The notes beneath the pieces were generated by a model, which saw only the letters and a list, made by a program, of their open reading frames with translations, was not told the origin of the DNA and did no database searches. Shown here piece by piece: positions 19,234 through 29,077 of a stretch of DNA of 64,000 nucleotides. Position 1 is the stretch's first letter. Every line of letters starts with the position of its first letter. Source of the stretch: Marichromatium purpuratum 984 (lineage in GTDB: Bacteria; Pseudomonadota; Gammaproteobacteria; Chromatiales; Chromatiaceae); NCBI RefSeq assembly GCF_000224005.2, contig NZ_CP007031.1, positions 3,315,001 through 3,379,000 on the forward strand, given 5' to 3'. Both the position numbers and the translations under genes were made by a program.

Positions 19234-20463
19234 CTAGACCTCGCCGTTCTGGTCCAGACCGAAGGCGCCGTGCAGCGCGCGCACGCCGAGTTCGAGATAG
19301 CGTTCGTCGACCACCACCGAGATCTTGATCTCGGAGGTCGAGATCATGCGGATGTTGATGCCCTCGTGTGCCAGGGTCTCGAACATCCGACTGGCGATCC
19401 CGGCATGACTGCGCATACCGACGCCGACCAGCGAGATCTTGACGATCTGCTCGTCGCCGAGTACCTGACGCGCGCCCAGCGCATCGGCACGCGCCTGCAG
19501 GATCTCCAGCGCCCGCGCATAATCGCCGCGCTGGACGGTGAAGGTGAAGTCCGTCGTCGCCTCCTCGGCGGCGACGTTCTGGATGATCATGTCGACCTCG
19601 ATGTTGGCCGCCGCGATCGCGCCGAGGATCTCGTGCGCCACGCCAGGACGGTCGGGCACGCCGAGGATGGTCAGCTTGGCCTCGTCACGGCTGAAGGCGA
19701 TGCCGGCGATCTTTGCGTCTTCCACTTCATCTTCCTCGAAGGTAATCAGCGTGCCCTCGCCCTCGCCGAAGCTGGAGAGCACGCGCAGGGGGACCTGGTA
19801 CTTGCCGGCGAACTCCACCGAGCGGATCTGCAACACCTTGGAGCCGAGACTGGCCATCTCCAGCATCTCCTCGAAGGTGATGCGATCGAGCTTGCGCGCC
19901 TTGGGTTCGACCCGCGGATCGGTGGTGTAGACACCGTCGACGTCGGTATAGATCTGGCATTCGTCGGCCTTGAGCGCCGCGGCGATCGCCACCGCCGAGG
20001 TATCCGAGCCGCCGCGCCCGAGCGTGGTGATGTCACCGCTCTCGTCGACCCCCTGGAACCCGGCGACCACCACCACGCGCCCCGCCTTCAGATCGGCCCC
20101 GACACGCGCCGCGTCGATGTCGCGGATACGCGCCTTGTTGTGCACGCTGTCGGTGAGGATGTGCACCTGGGCGCCGGTATAGGAGCGCGCCGGACAACCA
20201 CGCGCGGCCAGCGCCATGCTCAACAGTGCGATGGTGACCTGCTCGCCGGTGGAGAGCAGCACATCGAGTTCGCGCGGCTCGGGCCGCTCCTGGATCTGTT
20301 TGGCCAGGCCCACCAGACGGTCGGTCTCGCCGGACATCGCCGAGACCACCACCACCACCTGATTGCCCTGGTCGTGCCAGCGCTTGACCCGCTCGGCCAC
20401 TGCCTGGATACGCTCCACGCTCCCGACCGACGTCCCGCCGTATTTCTGGACGATCAGCGCCAT
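19234..20463 (-). CDS. lysC: Aspartate kinase
   Basis: A 409-residue enzyme that phosphorylates aspartate at the entry to lysine, threonine and methionine synthesis. The N-terminal kinase domain has KYGGTSVGS (residues 7-15) and GRGGSDTSAVAIAA. Two C-terminal ACT domains (about residues 265-400) bind the inhibitory amino acid. The length matches the single-chain class also known to use an internal start for a small regulatory subunit. It is placed after alaS on the same strand with a hairpin between them. Confidence 0.95.
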   Translation of the reverse strand: MALIVQKYGGTSVGSVERIQAVAERVKRWHDQGNQVVVVVSAMSGETDRLVGLAKQIQERPEPRELDVLLSTGEQVTIALLSMALAARGCPARSYTGAQVHILTDSVHNKARIRDIDAARVGADLKAGRVVVVAGFQGVDESGDITTLGRGGSDTSAVAIAAALKADECQIYTDVDGVYTTDPRVEPKARKLDRITFEEMLEMASLGSKVLQIRSVEFAGKYQVPLRVLSSFGEGEGTLITFEEDEVEDAKIAGIAFSRDEAKLTILGVPDRPGVAHEILGAIAAANIEVDMIIQNVAAEEATTDFTFTVQRGDYARALEILQARADALGARQVLGDEQIVKISLVGVGMRSHAGIASRMFETLAHEGINIRMISTSEIKISVVVDERYLELGVRALHGAFGLDQNGEV

Positions 20464-20512
20464 CGACTACTCCTGCCAGCCACGTCTTTCAGGTCTCCCC
20501 GATTGAAACGAT

Positions 20513-20548
20513 GGGACCGTCGGCGGCGCTGTGCCGCCCGACGGTCCC
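20513..20548 (-). terminator. Long hairpin between alaS and lysC
   Basis: A 15-base arm (20513-20527) pairs with 20533-20548 with a single bulged base and a 5-base loop. No U-run on either strand. It lies after the alaS stop on the minus strand and may mark the alaS 3' end or attenuate lysC. Confidence 0.5.
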
Positions 20549-20584
20549 CGGTGATGGGCCGGCGATCCCGACCCGGTTGCCGCA

Positions 20585-23194
20585 TCAGGCGGCGCCGCGC
20601 TGCGCGACCCAGTCGCGCACCAGCGCCAGCGCAGCGGGCAGTGCATCGGGCTCGCTGCCCCCGGCCTGCGCCATGTCGGGCCGACCACCGCCCTTGCCGC
20701 CGACCTTGGCTGCGACCTCGCGGATCAGCTCACCGGCCTTGAACTGGCCGGTGAGATCCTTGGTGACGCCGGCGACCAGCGCAACCTTGCCCTCGCTGAC
20801 GGTCGCGAGCACGATCACCGCCGAGCCGAGCTTGTCCTTGAGTTGGTCGACCGTCTCGCGCAGCCCCTTGGGATCGGCGCCCTCGAGTTCGGCGGCAAGC
20901 ACCCGCACCCCGGCGACCTCCTCGGCCTGGGCGGCAAGATCCTGACCGGCGGCGCTAGCGAGCTTGGACTTGAGCTGCTCAAGCTCCTTCTCCAACCGAC
21001 GACTACGCTCGAGCAGCTGCTCGACGCGCTCGTCGACGTCCTCGCGGGCGCCCTTGAGCAGCCCGGCGATGCGCAACACCCGCTGCTCGTCGGCCTCGAT
21101 CCAGTCGAGGGCCCCGGCCCCGCTCACCGCCTCGATACGACGCACCCCGGAGGCGATACCGGCCTCGGAGACGATCTTCATCAGACCGATGTCACCGACC
21201 GCCTTGACATGGGTCCCGCCGCAAAGTTCGACCGAGAACTCGCCCATCCGCAGCACTCGTACCTGATCGGCATACTTCTCGCCGAACAGCGCCATCGCCC
21301 CGGAGGCCTTGGCATCCTCCAGGCTCATGATGCGAGTCTCGACCAGGTGGTTGGCACGGATCTCGCCATTGACCAGACGCTCGATCTCGCGCAACTGCTC
21401 GCGCGAGACCGGCTCGAAGTGCGAGAAGTCGAAACGCAGCCGCTCGGGACCGACCAGCGAGCCCTTCTGCTGCACGTGCTCGCCGAGCACCCGGCGCAGC
21501 GCCGCGTGGAGCAGATGGGTGGCCGAGTGGTTGAGCGCGATGGCACGCCGCCGCTCGCCATCGACCTCGGCGCACACCATGTCACCGACGCACAGCTCGC
21601 CCTCGCGCAGCTCACCGATATGGCAGACCAGGGCACCGCCCTTCTTCTGAGTATCGGTGACCTCGAAACGCCCACCGCTACCGGTGATCCAGCCACGATC
21701 ACCGACCTGACCGCCGGACTCACCGTAGAAAGGTGTGAGGTCGAGGATCACCATGCCGCGCTCGCCGCCACCCAGCGAGTCGCAGGACTCGCCGTCGCGA
21801 TAGAGCGCGACCACCGTGGCCTCGTCCTCGCAGCGCTCGTAGCCGCGGAACTCGGTCTCGCCCTGGAGATCGATCTCGACGTCCTGCCCACCGCTGAACT
21901 GACTGGCCGCACGGGCACGCGCCTTCTGGTCGGCCATCGCCGCCTCGAAGCCCTCGAGGTCGACGCCGAGCCCGCGCTCGCGGGCGATGTCGGCGGTCAG
22001 GTCGGTGGGGAAGCCGTAGGTGTCATAAAGCTTGAACACCGTCTCGCCGGGGATGGTGCACGTGTCCCCGAGTCCGGCGATCGCCTCGTCGAGGATACGC
22101 ATGCCGTGCTCGAGGGTCTCGGCGAAGCGCTCCTCCTCGAGCCGCACGATCCGCTCGACGTGCGCCTGAGCTGCCACCAGCTCGGGATAGGCCGCGCCCA
22201 TCTCGGCGACCAGCGCCGCCACCAGACGATGGAAGAAGGGTTGCGACTGGCCGAGACGATAGCCGTGACGGATCGCGCGACGCATGATCCGACGCAGCAC
22301 ATAGCCGCGCCCCTCGTTGCCCGGGGTGACCCCGTCGACGATGAGGAAGGCGCTCGAGCGGATGTGATCGGCGATCACCCGCAGCGACTTGTCGCCGAGA
22401 TCCTCGCAGCCGGTCGCCTCGGCGGCGGCGGCGATGAGATTGCGGAACAGGTCGATGTCGTAGTTGCTGTGCACGCCCTGGAGCACCGCGGCCAGACGCT
22501 CGAGTCCCATGCCGGTGTCGACCGAGGGACGCGGCAACGGGGTCATGTTGCCCTCGGCGTCACGGTTGAACTGCATGAACACCAGGTTCCAGATCTCGAC
22601 GTAGCGGTCGCCGTCCTCGTCGGGCGAGCCGGGCGGACCGCCGGCGATCTCGGGCCCGTGATCGAAGAAGATCTCCGAGCACGGACCACAGGGGCCGGTG
22701 TCGCCCATCGACCAGAAGTTGTCCTTGGCACCGCAGCGCGAGAAGCGCTCAGCCGAGACCCCGATCTCCTTGAGCCAGATGTCGGCGGCCTCGTCGTCGT
22801 CCTCGTAGACGGTCACCCAGAGCCGCTCGGCGGGCAGACCCAGCTCGCCGGTCAGATACTGCCAGGCGAAGCCGATCGCCTCGCGCTTGAAGTAGTCGCC
22901 GAAACTGAAGTTGCCGAGCATCTCGAAGAAGGTGTGATGCCGGGCGGTGTAGCCGACGTTCTCGAGGTCGTTGTGCTTGCCACCGGCACGCACACAGCGC
23001 TGCGCGGTGACCGCCCGCGAATAGCCCCGACGCTCGCGACCGAGAAAGACATCCTTGAACTGGACCATTCCGGCGTTGGTGAACAGCAGGGTCGGATCAT
23101 TGGCGGGAACCAGCGGGCTGGAAGACACCTGCTCATGCTGGCGTTGCGCGAAATAATCAAGGAAGCTCGCTCGAAGCTCTGCACTCGTAGTCAT
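20585..23194 (-). CDS. alaS: Alanyl-tRNA synthetase
   Basis: An 869-residue class II synthetase. The N-terminal catalytic core starts [20 protein letters not shown] and includes [16 protein letters not shown]. The editing domain carries the zinc ligands [12 protein letters not shown] (about residue 562) and CGGTHV (about residue 664). The C-terminal oligomerisation (C-Ala) region ends in [15 protein letters not shown]. Length is normal. It sits in the recA-recX-alaS order. Confidence 0.97.
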   Translation of the reverse strand: MTTSAELRASFLDYFAQRQHEQVSSSPLVPANDPTLLFTNAGMVQFKDVFLGRERRGYSRAVTAQRCVRAGGKHNDLENVGYTARHHTFFEMLGNFSFGDYFKREAIGFAWQYLTGELGLPAERLWVTVYEDDDEAADIWLKEIGVSAERFSRCGAKDNFWSMGDTGPCGPCSEIFFDHGPEIAGGPPGSPDEDGDRYVEIWNLVFMQFNRDAEGNMTPLPRPSVDTGMGLERLAAVLQGVHSNYDIDLFRNLIAAAAEATGCEDLGDKSLRVIADHIRSSAFLIVDGVTPGNEGRGYVLRRIMRRAIRHGYRLGQSQPFFHRLVAALVAEMGAAYPELVAAQAHVERIVRLEEERFAETLEHGMRILDEAIAGLGDTCTIPGETVFKLYDTYGFPTDLTADIARERGLGVDLEGFEAAMADQKARARAASQFSGGQDVEIDLQGETEFRGYERCEDEATVVALYRDGESCDSLGGGERGMVILDLTPFYGESGGQVGDRGWITGSGGRFEVTDTQKKGGALVCHIGELREGELCVGDMVCAEVDGERRRAIALNHSATHLLHAALRRVLGEHVQQKGSLVGPERLRFDFSHFEPVSREQLREIERLVNGEIRANHLVETRIMSLEDAKASGAMALFGEKYADQVRVLRMGEFSVELCGGTHVKAVGDIGLMKIVSEAGIASGVRRIEAVSGAGALDWIEADEQRVLRIAGLLKGAREDVDERVEQLLERSRRLEKELEQLKSKLASAAGQDLAAQAEEVAGVRVLAAELEGADPKGLRETVDQLKDKLGSAVIVLATVSEGKVALVAGVTKDLTGQFKAGELIREVAAKVGGKGGGRPDMAQAGGSEPDALPAALALVRDWVAQRGAA

Positions 23195-23230
23195 GTGGGA
23201 GTTCTCGAATGAACCGCGCGGGCGGTTCGG

Positions 23231-23710
23231 TCAGTCGTTCCAGCGCAGCAGGCGCCGGACCATGTCCGTGGGGAAACCGCGCCGCGCCAGAAAGCGCGCG
23301 CGCTTGGCATAGCTGGCACGATCGGCGGGCGGCGCATCACCAAAGCGACGCGCATGGAGCGCGGCGAGATGCTCCGGCCACGCCTCGCGCAGTTGCCGTA
23401 ACTGGGGTTCGATCAAGGTATCGGCCACACCCTTGTCGTTCAACTCGGCCTGGATGCGCAGCGGCCCGAAGCCCTTTTCCATGCGTTCGGCCACATAGCG
23501 CTCGACCAGACGCGCCTCGTCGAGCACGCCACTGGCCTCGAGCCGGTCGAGCACGGCGGCAGCGGCGGCGGACTCGAAACCACGCGCACCGAGCTTGCGC
23601 GAGAGTTCCAGACGCGAGTGCTCGCGCATGGCGAGCAGACGCAGCGCCGACCGCTCGATCTCGGCGAGCAGGTCGGCATCAAGGAGGGTGCTGGCGGGGC
23701 GATCGTCCAG
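23231..23710 (-). CDS. recX: RecA-regulator RecX, apparent CTG start
   Basis: RecX binds RecA filaments and limits recombinase activity. From the first ATG (23629) the frame gives only 132 residues and begins inside the first conserved helix (LRLLA-MREHSRLELSRKL). The frame stays open upstream to the recA stop with no ATG, GTG or TTG. Two CTG codons fit: 23716-23714, overlapping the recA TGA as CTGA, and 23710-23708, which lies 7 bases after a GGAGG site. The second gives 159 residues, the usual family length, and I use it here. The shorter ATG form is the alternative. Family markers: GFGPLRIQAELNDKGV. Confidence 0.8.
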   Translation of the reverse strand: MDDRPASTLLDADLLAEIERSALRLLAMREHSRLELSRKLGARGFESAAAAAVLDRLEASGVLDEARLVERYVAERMEKGFGPLRIQAELNDKGVADTLIEPQLRQLREAWPEHLAALHARRFGDAPPADRASYAKRARFLARRGFPTDMVRRLLRWND

Positions 23711-23712
23711 GA

Positions 23713-24747
23713 TCAGTCCTCCGCCGGGGCGACGGCCTCGGCCGTCGCCTCGCTCGGCTGGGGCAATAGCTTGGCGCGGATCTTCGCCTCGATCTCCTGA
23801 GCCAGCTCAGGGTTCTCGCAGAGGAAGGCGCGGACGTTGTCCTTACCCTGGCCGATACGGTTGCCCTGGTAACTGTACCAGGCACCGGATTTGTCGACGA
23901 TGCCCTCGGCCACGCCCAGGCTGATGATCTCGCCCTCGCGCGAGATCCCCTGGCCGTAGAGAATGTCGAACTCGACCTGCTTGAACGGCGGCGCAACCTT
24001 GTTCTTGACCACCTTGACCTTGGTCTCGCTGCCGACCACCTCGTCGCTCTTCTTGAGACTGCCGATACGGCGGATGTCGAGTCGCACCGAGGAATAGAAC
24101 TTGAGCGCATTACCGCCGGTGGTGGTCTCGGGCGAGCCGAACATCACCCCGATCTTCATGCGGATCTGGTTGATGAAGACCACCAGACAGTTGGAGCGCT
24201 TGATATTACCGGTGAGCTTGCGCAGCGCCTGCGACATCAGTCGTGCCTGCAGGCCGACGTGCGAGTCACCCATCTCGCCCTCGATCTCGGCCTTGGGGGT
24301 GAGCGCCGCGACCGAGTCGACGATCACCACGTCGACCGCCCCCGAGCGCACCAGCATGTCGGTGATCTCGAGCGCCTGCTCACCGGTGTCGGGTTGCGAC
24401 ACCAGCAGGTCCTCCATCTGCACCCCGAGCTTCTCGGCATAGACCGGGTCGAGCGCGTGCTCGGCATCGACGAAGGCCGCGGTGCCGCCGAGCTTCTGCA
24501 CCTCGGCGACCACGTGCAGGGTGAGGGTGGTCTTGCCCGAGGACTCGGGACCGTAGATCTCGACCACCCGCCCCTTGGGCAAGCCGCCGATACCGAGGGC
24601 GATGTCCAGCCCCAACGAGCCGGTGGAGATCGCCTCGATGTTGCGCACCGCGCCGGCATCGCCCATGCGCATCACAGAACCCTTGCCGAACTGCTTCTCG
24701 ATCTGGGTCAGCGCGGCGGCCAACGCCTTCTTGCGATTGTCGTCCAT
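23713..24747 (-). CDS. recA: Recombinase RecA
   Basis: A 344-residue strand-exchange ATPase of homologous recombination and the SOS response. P-loop GPESSGKTT (about residue 67), VDAEHALDP, the DSVAAL Walker B region, LMSQALRKL and the MAW-type [19 protein letters not shown] segment are present. The acidic C-terminal tail is Ala/Glu-rich. No canonical CTGT-N8-ACAG LexA box was seen by eye in the 115 bases before it. Confidence 0.98.
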   Translation of the reverse strand: MDDNRKKALAAALTQIEKQFGKGSVMRMGDAGAVRNIEAISTGSLGLDIALGIGGLPKGRVVEIYGPESSGKTTLTLHVVAEVQKLGGTAAFVDAEHALDPVYAEKLGVQMEDLLVSQPDTGEQALEITDMLVRSGAVDVVIVDSVAALTPKAEIEGEMGDSHVGLQARLMSQALRKLTGNIKRSNCLVVFINQIRMKIGVMFGSPETTTGGNALKFYSSVRLDIRRIGSLKKSDEVVGSETKVKVVKNKVAPPFKQVEFDILYGQGISREGEIISLGVAEGIVDKSGAWYSYQGNRIGQGKDNVRAFLCENPELAQEIEAKIRAKLLPQPSEATAEAVAPAED

Positions 24748-24862
24748 TGGATCTCCGTCAACTCTTGAGCGCAGCCGTCCGCCGCGCGTCGCCCGAGGCG
24801 ATCGCGTGTCGGTCGGTTCGTGTCTCGTGATCTTTCGAGCGGGCCGCGCGAATCATCGCTGA

Positions 24863-25405
24863 TTATCGCATAGGCGGCATGCTCACGTCATAGCCGGGGC
24901 GCAGCGGCCAACGCCGCTCGACCCGATAGCGCGGCACACACCCCGGGACGCTGCGGGCGAGCACGAACTCACGCACCGGCCAGCGCAACGGCGCCCCGAA
25001 CGACGCGCTCGGCGCCCTGCTGCGCCGCGCCAGGGTCAGGTGTGGCCGATAGGGCCGCAGCTCCTGGGTCAAGCCACAGACGCGCTGCGCCTCGACCAGC
25101 GCCAGCTGCAACGCCAGCAGCGACTCCGGCACCCGCTGTGGCGCGCACCAGGCCGCGCCGGCACGCGCGAAATAACCCAGCCGATCGAGCACCAGCTCGA
25201 AGGGCGGCGCGGCGACCCGCTGCGCCGCCGCGCCCACCGCATCGAGCTGCGGCGGCGTCAACGCACCGAGAAAGACCAGCGTCAGGTGCAGATCCTCGCC
25301 GTGGGCCGAGCGAGCGCCCGGCGGCAACCAGCCCGGCATGCGCCCGAGCAGCGCCCGACGCAGCGCCGGCTGCGGCCAGAGCGCGAAGAACCAGCGCTCA
25401 GCCAT
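24863..25405 (-). CDS. thpR: RNA 2',3'-cyclic phosphodiesterase (2'-5' RNA ligase family)
   Basis: A 180-residue 2H-phosphoesterase with both catalytic HxTx motifs: HLTLVFLG (about residue 40) and HLTLARRS (about residue 124). The start MAERWFFALWPQP overlaps the pncC stop (ATGGCTGA), so it is coupled. A longer open frame upstream lies antiphase in pncC and is not real. The pncC-thpR-recA order is known in gammaproteobacteria. Confidence 0.92.
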   Translation of the reverse strand: MAERWFFALWPQPALRRALLGRMPGWLPPGARSAHGEDLHLTLVFLGALTPPQLDAVGAAAQRVAAPPFELVLDRLGYFARAGAAWCAPQRVPESLLALQLALVEAQRVCGLTQELRPYRPHLTLARRSRAPSASFGAPLRWPVREFVLARSVPGCVPRYRVERRWPLRPGYDVSMPPMR

Positions 25406-25907
25406 CGGCGCCGAGGCCGCCGAGCAGGCCCAGCAGCGCAGCGCGCACCGCCTGCTCGCGCACCGCCTCGCGATCGCCGTCGAAGCACAAACAGCGCGCC
25501 GTCGGGCCCTCGCCGGGAAAGCCCCAGGCGAACCACACGGTACCGACCGGCTTGTCGACCGTGCCGCCACCGGGGCCGGCGATGCCGCTGACCGCCACCG
25601 CGACATCAGCGCGACTGCGGGCAAGCGCGCCGCTCACCATCTCGGCGACCACCCGCTCGCTCACCGCGCCATAGCGCTCGAGCGCATCGTCCGAGACCCC
25701 GAGCAGCTCGCGCTTGGCGTCATTGGAATAGGTGATGAAGCCGCGCTCGAACCAAGCGCTGCTGCCGGCGACATCGGTCATCACCTTGGCCACCCAGCCG
25801 CCGGTACAGGACTCGGCCGTCGCCAGCTGCCAGCCACGCGCACGCAACGCCTCGCCCAGACGACGGGCGAGCACCTCCAGGGCAGGAGAATCGTTTACAT
25901 CATCCAT
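25398..25907 (-). CDS. pncC: Nicotinamide-nucleotide amidohydrolase (CinA C-terminal domain)
   Basis: A 169-residue enzyme that deamidates NMN to NaMN in pyridine nucleotide recycling. The motifs ATAESCTGGWVAKVMTDVAG (about residues 29-48), FITYSNDAKRELLGV and AVSGIAGPGGGTVDKPVGTVW are those of the CinA C-domain family. Stand-alone length is typical for proteobacteria. The start MDDVNDSPALEVLARRLGEAL is chosen on the family N-terminus. Confidence 0.95.
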   Translation of the reverse strand: MDDVNDSPALEVLARRLGEALRARGWQLATAESCTGGWVAKVMTDVAGSSAWFERGFITYSNDAKRELLGVSDDALERYGAVSERVVAEMVSGALARSRADVAVAVSGIAGPGGGTVDKPVGTVWFAWGFPGEGPTARCLCFDGDREAVREQAVRAALLGLLGGLGADG

Positions 25908-26023
25908 GGTACGGAGTGTCGCCCAGCTCGACTCGTCGGGCAATCCTTGTCGGGCTGGAAAGCACCGGGCGGCGACCTCAGACTCTATCTCTCGAAACCA
26001 CGCGCAGCACGGACCCCAAACCA

Positions 26024-26302
26024 ATGGACGACACCGAGATCCATCACGAACGCCCCTCCCCCGCCAAGCTCGAGGTCATGGGCGTGGAGCACTGGCCGGT
26101 GTGGCGCCGCGAGGTGGCGACCTTTCCCTGGCACTACCGCCAGGAGGAGACCTGCTACATCGTGCGCGGACGCTTCCGCGTCACCCCCGAGGGCGGCGCA
26201 CCACGGGAGTACGCTCGCGGCGACCTGATCCGCTTCCCCGTCGGACTCAACTGCACCTGGGAGATCCTCGAACCGGTGGAGAAGCACTACCTGCTCACAT
26301 GA
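26024..26302 (+). CDS. Small cupin-domain protein
   Basis: A 92-residue single cupin. The segment FPWHYRQEETCYIVRGRFRVTP fits cupin motif 1, and EYARGDLIRFPVGLNCTWEILEPVEKHYLL fits motif 2 and the last strand, as in the Cupin_3 (DUF861-like) group. It could bind metal through His and Glu; substrate unknown. Divergent from pncC; the ferredoxin-reductase fusion gene follows 27 bases on, suggesting a two-gene unit. Confidence 0.82.
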   Translation: MDDTEIHHERPSPAKLEVMGVEHWPVWRREVATFPWHYRQEETCYIVRGRFRVTPEGGAPREYARGDLIRFPVGLNCTWEILEPVEKHYLLT

Positions 26303-26329
26303 AACGCCGAGTCATCTAGAGGCGTGCCC

Positions 26330-27790
26330 GTGACGACTTACCTGACGCTCTCGCGCGCCGCCCGGCTGGCCGGAGTCAGCCGCAGCGAGCTGCAACGACG
26401 CATCCGCCGCGCCGAGCTGACGACCTTCGAGGGTGAGGTGGCCGCGCACGATCTACTGCGCCTCTACCCTAGCCTGAGCCTCGAGCACGAGGGCGCGCTC
26501 GAACAGGTGCGCGAGATCGTCGACAACGCCCGCCCCCGGCTCAAACCCGAACCGGCAGCGCTGCCCGACGCCCGTATCCTGCTCGAACGGGCCCACGACC
26601 TGAGCGCGGCACTGGCGCGCGAGATCGAGGCCGGAGAGGCCGCGCGCGGACTGATCGAGCAGGTCGCCGAGCGGATCGCGGCGCTCTCCGCCAGCGACCC
26701 CGCCACGCTGCCCACGGCACTCGCGGCCCTCGGCCACTGGCTCGCCGAGGCACGTACCGCGCTACCCGCCAACGAGACGCCCGAGGAGCGGCCGACGCCG
26801 ACGCGCACCCTGGCCGCCCGGGTACGGCTGATCCCCAGTGGACACAGTTTCCTGGTGGAGGGAGAGGAGTCACTGCTCGAGGCCGCGGTGCACGCCGGCA
26901 TCCATCTCGAACACGGCTGCGCCAGCGGTAACTGCGGCGGCTGCAAAGCGCGGCTGGTCAGCGGCGAGACCCGCCAGATCAGACCCCACGACTACTCGAT
27001 CGGCGAGCGCGAGCGCCGACTTGGCTATCTGCTCACCTGCGCCCATACCGCGCTTACCGACCTCACCCTGGAGGTCGGCGAGGCGCGTTCGAGCGCCGAG
27101 CTGCCGCTGCAGCGCATCCGCGTCAGCGTGCGCCGTGTCGAGACGCTCGGCCCGACGCTGCGCGCGCTCCAGATCCAGACACCGCGCAACCAGCTGTTGC
27201 GCTTCATGGCCGGGCAGCGCGCGCGGCTCGCCCCCCCGGACGAGCCGTCGAGCGAGCTGCCGATCGCCAGCTGTCCCTGCGACGGACGCAACCTGCGCTT
27301 CCTGATCCGCGCCGCTGATGAGGCCCTCGCTCGCGCGCTCTTCGACGATCGGCTGGGACCGGGGCAACGGCTCGACCTGGAAGGACCCTACGGCGACTTC
27401 GTGCTCGACGAATCAGCGACCGACGAGGCGCTCTTCGTCGCCTGCGGCGACGGCATCGCCCCGATCCGCAGCCTGATCGAGCAGGCAGTCGCGATCGACG
27501 CCATCCCCCGCTATCACCTCTACTGGGAGACCGGCGCCCCCGAGGGGCATCACCTGGCGCACTGGGCGCGTGCGCTCGGCGACGCCCTGGACGACTTCAC
27601 CTACACGCTGCTCGAGGCCACGCCCGCTGACCGGCTTGCCACGCGCATCCTCGACGAACACCCGCCTCACCAGCACCAGAGCCTCTATCTCGCGGGGCCG
27701 AAGATCACCGTCAGCACCCTGGAGCAGGCCCTGAGGGCGGGCGGCGTGAGCGCCGAGCGGATCCGCATCGAGGCGCTGCGCGCCGACTGA
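26330..27790 (+). CDS. HTH–[2Fe-2S] ferredoxin–FAD/NAD oxidoreductase fusion
   Basis: A 486-residue soluble protein. Residues about 5-40 (YLTLSRAARLAGVSRSELQR) look like a MerR-type helix-turn-helix. A helical linker spans about 45-150. A plant-type ferredoxin domain (about 160-250) has CASGNCGGC and a fourth cysteine in LLTCAHT. The C-terminal half (about 255-486) resembles a ferredoxin reductase, with LRFMAGQRARL, GPYGDFVLDE and FVACGDGIAPIRSLIEQA. The usual flavin motif RxYS is replaced by ELPIAS, so FAD binding may be changed. GTG 26330 is 7 bases after AGAGG; GTG 26324 is the alternative. Function unknown. Confidence 0.85.
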   Translation: MTTYLTLSRAARLAGVSRSELQRRIRRAELTTFEGEVAAHDLLRLYPSLSLEHEGALEQVREIVDNARPRLKPEPAALPDARILLERAHDLSAALAREIEAGEAARGLIEQVAERIAALSASDPATLPTALAALGHWLAEARTALPANETPEERPTPTRTLAARVRLIPSGHSFLVEGEESLLEAAVHAGIHLEHGCASGNCGGCKARLVSGETRQIRPHDYSIGERERRLGYLLTCAHTALTDLTLEVGEARSSAELPLQRIRVSVRRVETLGPTLRALQIQTPRNQLLRFMAGQRARLAPPDEPSSELPIASCPCDGRNLRFLIRAADEALARALFDDRLGPGQRLDLEGPYGDFVLDESATDEALFVACGDGIAPIRSLIEQAVAIDAIPRYHLYWETGAPEGHHLAHWARALGDALDDFTYTLLEATPADRLATRILDEHPPHQHQSLYLAGPKITVSTLEQALRAGGVSAERIRIEALRAD

Positions 27791-27792
27791 GT

Positions 27793-27984
27793 TCAGGCCG
27801 CGACCGACGCACGCGCGCACGATCGCTGTGCCGGCAGAAATACCGTGCCCTTGCCGTAGCGATTGACCGCCATGTCACGCACCCAAGTCGGGGCGTCCTG
27901 ATAGAGACGGACATAGACATGACCGAGACCACCGCGGCTGATCGCCGCGACCCATCGATCGAATTCCCGCTTGTTTTCGCTCAT
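27793..27984 (-). CDS. Small hypothetical protein (63 aa)
   Basis: 63 residues starting MSENKREFDRWVAAISRGGL, with a good GAGGG ribosome site 5 bases before the ATG. It is basic and aromatic (YVRLYQDAPTWVRDMAVNRYG), with no signal or membrane segment. I do not recognise a family. It is convergent with the reductase fusion (2-base gap) and lies downstream of ubiG, separated by a perfect hairpin at 28038. An open extension upstream runs antiphase into ubiG and was rejected. Confidence 0.6.
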   Translation of the reverse strand: MSENKREFDRWVAAISRGGLGHVYVRLYQDAPTWVRDMAVNRYGKGTVFLPAQRSCARASVAA

Positions 27985-28037
27985 GACATCCCTCGTTGCG
28001 ATCGTTCGGTATCCGGGGCGATCTCCCTCGCCCCATG

Positions 28038-28061
28038 CGCAACCCGGAAATCCGGGTTGCG
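28038..28061 (-). terminator. Perfect 11-bp hairpin after ubiG
   Basis: CGCAACCCGGA (28038-28048) and TCCGGGTTGCG (28051-28061) are perfectly complementary with a 2-base centre. It lies about 30 bases after the ubiG stop. No clear U-run. A related sequence, TCCGGGTTGCATCATC, occurs again at 56653. Confidence 0.5.
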
Positions 28062-28091
28062 TCATCGCAGTGGACCGAGCCGAAAACCGGC

Positions 28092-28838
28092 TCAGCCGCG
28101 CTGAAACAGCATCATGTAGTTGACGCCCATCCAGCCGGTGAAGGAGAAGGCGCGATTGAAGGGGTTGACCCGCACACCGGTCCGGTGCAGCAGGTCGAAG
28201 CCCTCGCCGAGTCCGCCGCGCACCTCGTCGGGACGCACCAGCTTGCGATAGCGGTGGGTACCGCGCGGCAGCCAGCGCAACACGTACTCGGCGCCGATGA
28301 TCGCCATCAGCCAGGCGATCGGGGTGCGATTGATGGTCGAGACCAGCATCACCCCGCCGGGGCGCACCAGCTCGGCACTGTCGGCGAGGAAGTCGGGGAG
28401 GTGCTCGACGTGCTCGAGCACCTCCATGTTGAGGACCACGTCGAAGGTCGCGCCGGCCTCGCGCATCTCGGCGGCACTCGCCAGCCGATAGTCGACGGCG
28501 AGTCCGCCCGCCTCGGCATGCATGCGCGCGACCCTCAGGGTCTTCTCGGTGATGTCGATCCCGGTGACCTCGGCGCCGAGCGCCACCATGGATTCGCTGA
28601 GGATACCGCCGCCACAACCGATATCGAGCACCCGCAGCCCGGCGAACGGACGCGTGTCCCGCGCATCACGCCCGAACACCGCAGCCAGGCGCTCACGGAG
28701 ATAGCCGACCCGGAAGGCATTGAGCCGGTGCAACGGCCAGAAGGGGCCCTCGGCATCCCACCAGCGATGCGCCAGCCGCTCGTAATAGGCGACCTCCTCG
28801 GGATCGACGCTCGGAGCGGTGAGATGGGCGGTAGGCAT
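28092..28838 (-). CDS. ubiG: Ubiquinone biosynthesis O-methyltransferase
   Basis: A 248-residue SAM-dependent methyltransferase that performs both O-methylations of ubiquinone synthesis. SAM motif VLDIGCGGGILSE (about residue 70) and the post-motifs VTGIDITE, FDVVLNMEVLEHV are present. YYERLAHRWWDAEGPFWPLH is the UbiG N-terminal signature. The ATG at 28838 follows GGGAG. Confidence 0.96.
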   Translation of the reverse strand: MPTAHLTAPSVDPEEVAYYERLAHRWWDAEGPFWPLHRLNAFRVGYLRERLAAVFGRDARDTRPFAGLRVLDIGCGGGILSESMVALGAEVTGIDITEKTLRVARMHAEAGGLAVDYRLASAAEMREAGATFDVVLNMEVLEHVEHLPDFLADSAELVRPGGVMLVSTINRTPIAWLMAIIGAEYVLRWLPRGTHRYRKLVRPDEVRGGLGEGFDLLHRTGVRVNPFNRAFSFTGWMGVNYMMLFQRG

Positions 28839-28936
28839 CGACGAACTCCCTGGAATACCGGTTAATTGACATCCAATGGAGTCGATCATGGCGGATTCAA
28901 GCCCGTGGAGGCAAGCTGGCAGGCTTTAGCGACCAG

Positions 28937-28985
28937 CCGCCAACCGCCAGCCGCCAGCCGCCAGCCGCCAGCCGCCAGCCGCCAG
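28937..28985. repeat. Seven-copy 7-base tandem repeat (CCGCCAG)
   Basis: Seven consecutive heptads, the first CCGCCAA and six exact CCGCCAG, in the ubiG-zapE intergenic region. About 90 bases downstream the complementary heptad CTGGCGG recurs (29078-29119), so the two arrays could pair. Confidence 0.93.
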
Positions 28986-29077
28986 TGGGCGGCTTTGCTC
29001 AATCACGACCGCAGCGTCCAGGCCCACAGCAAGCCGGGAGCCCGGAGGGGCGCCCGAGGAGCCGATCGACAGCGCGA

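Noticed and set aside
20843-23212. 789-codon open frame antisense to alaS
   Set aside because: Composition is that of a reverse-strand shadow of a GC-rich gene; alaS has all motifs.
24748-24862. LexA box upstream of recA
   Set aside because: No CTGT-N8-ACAG match seen; SOS control here cannot be supported from the sequence.
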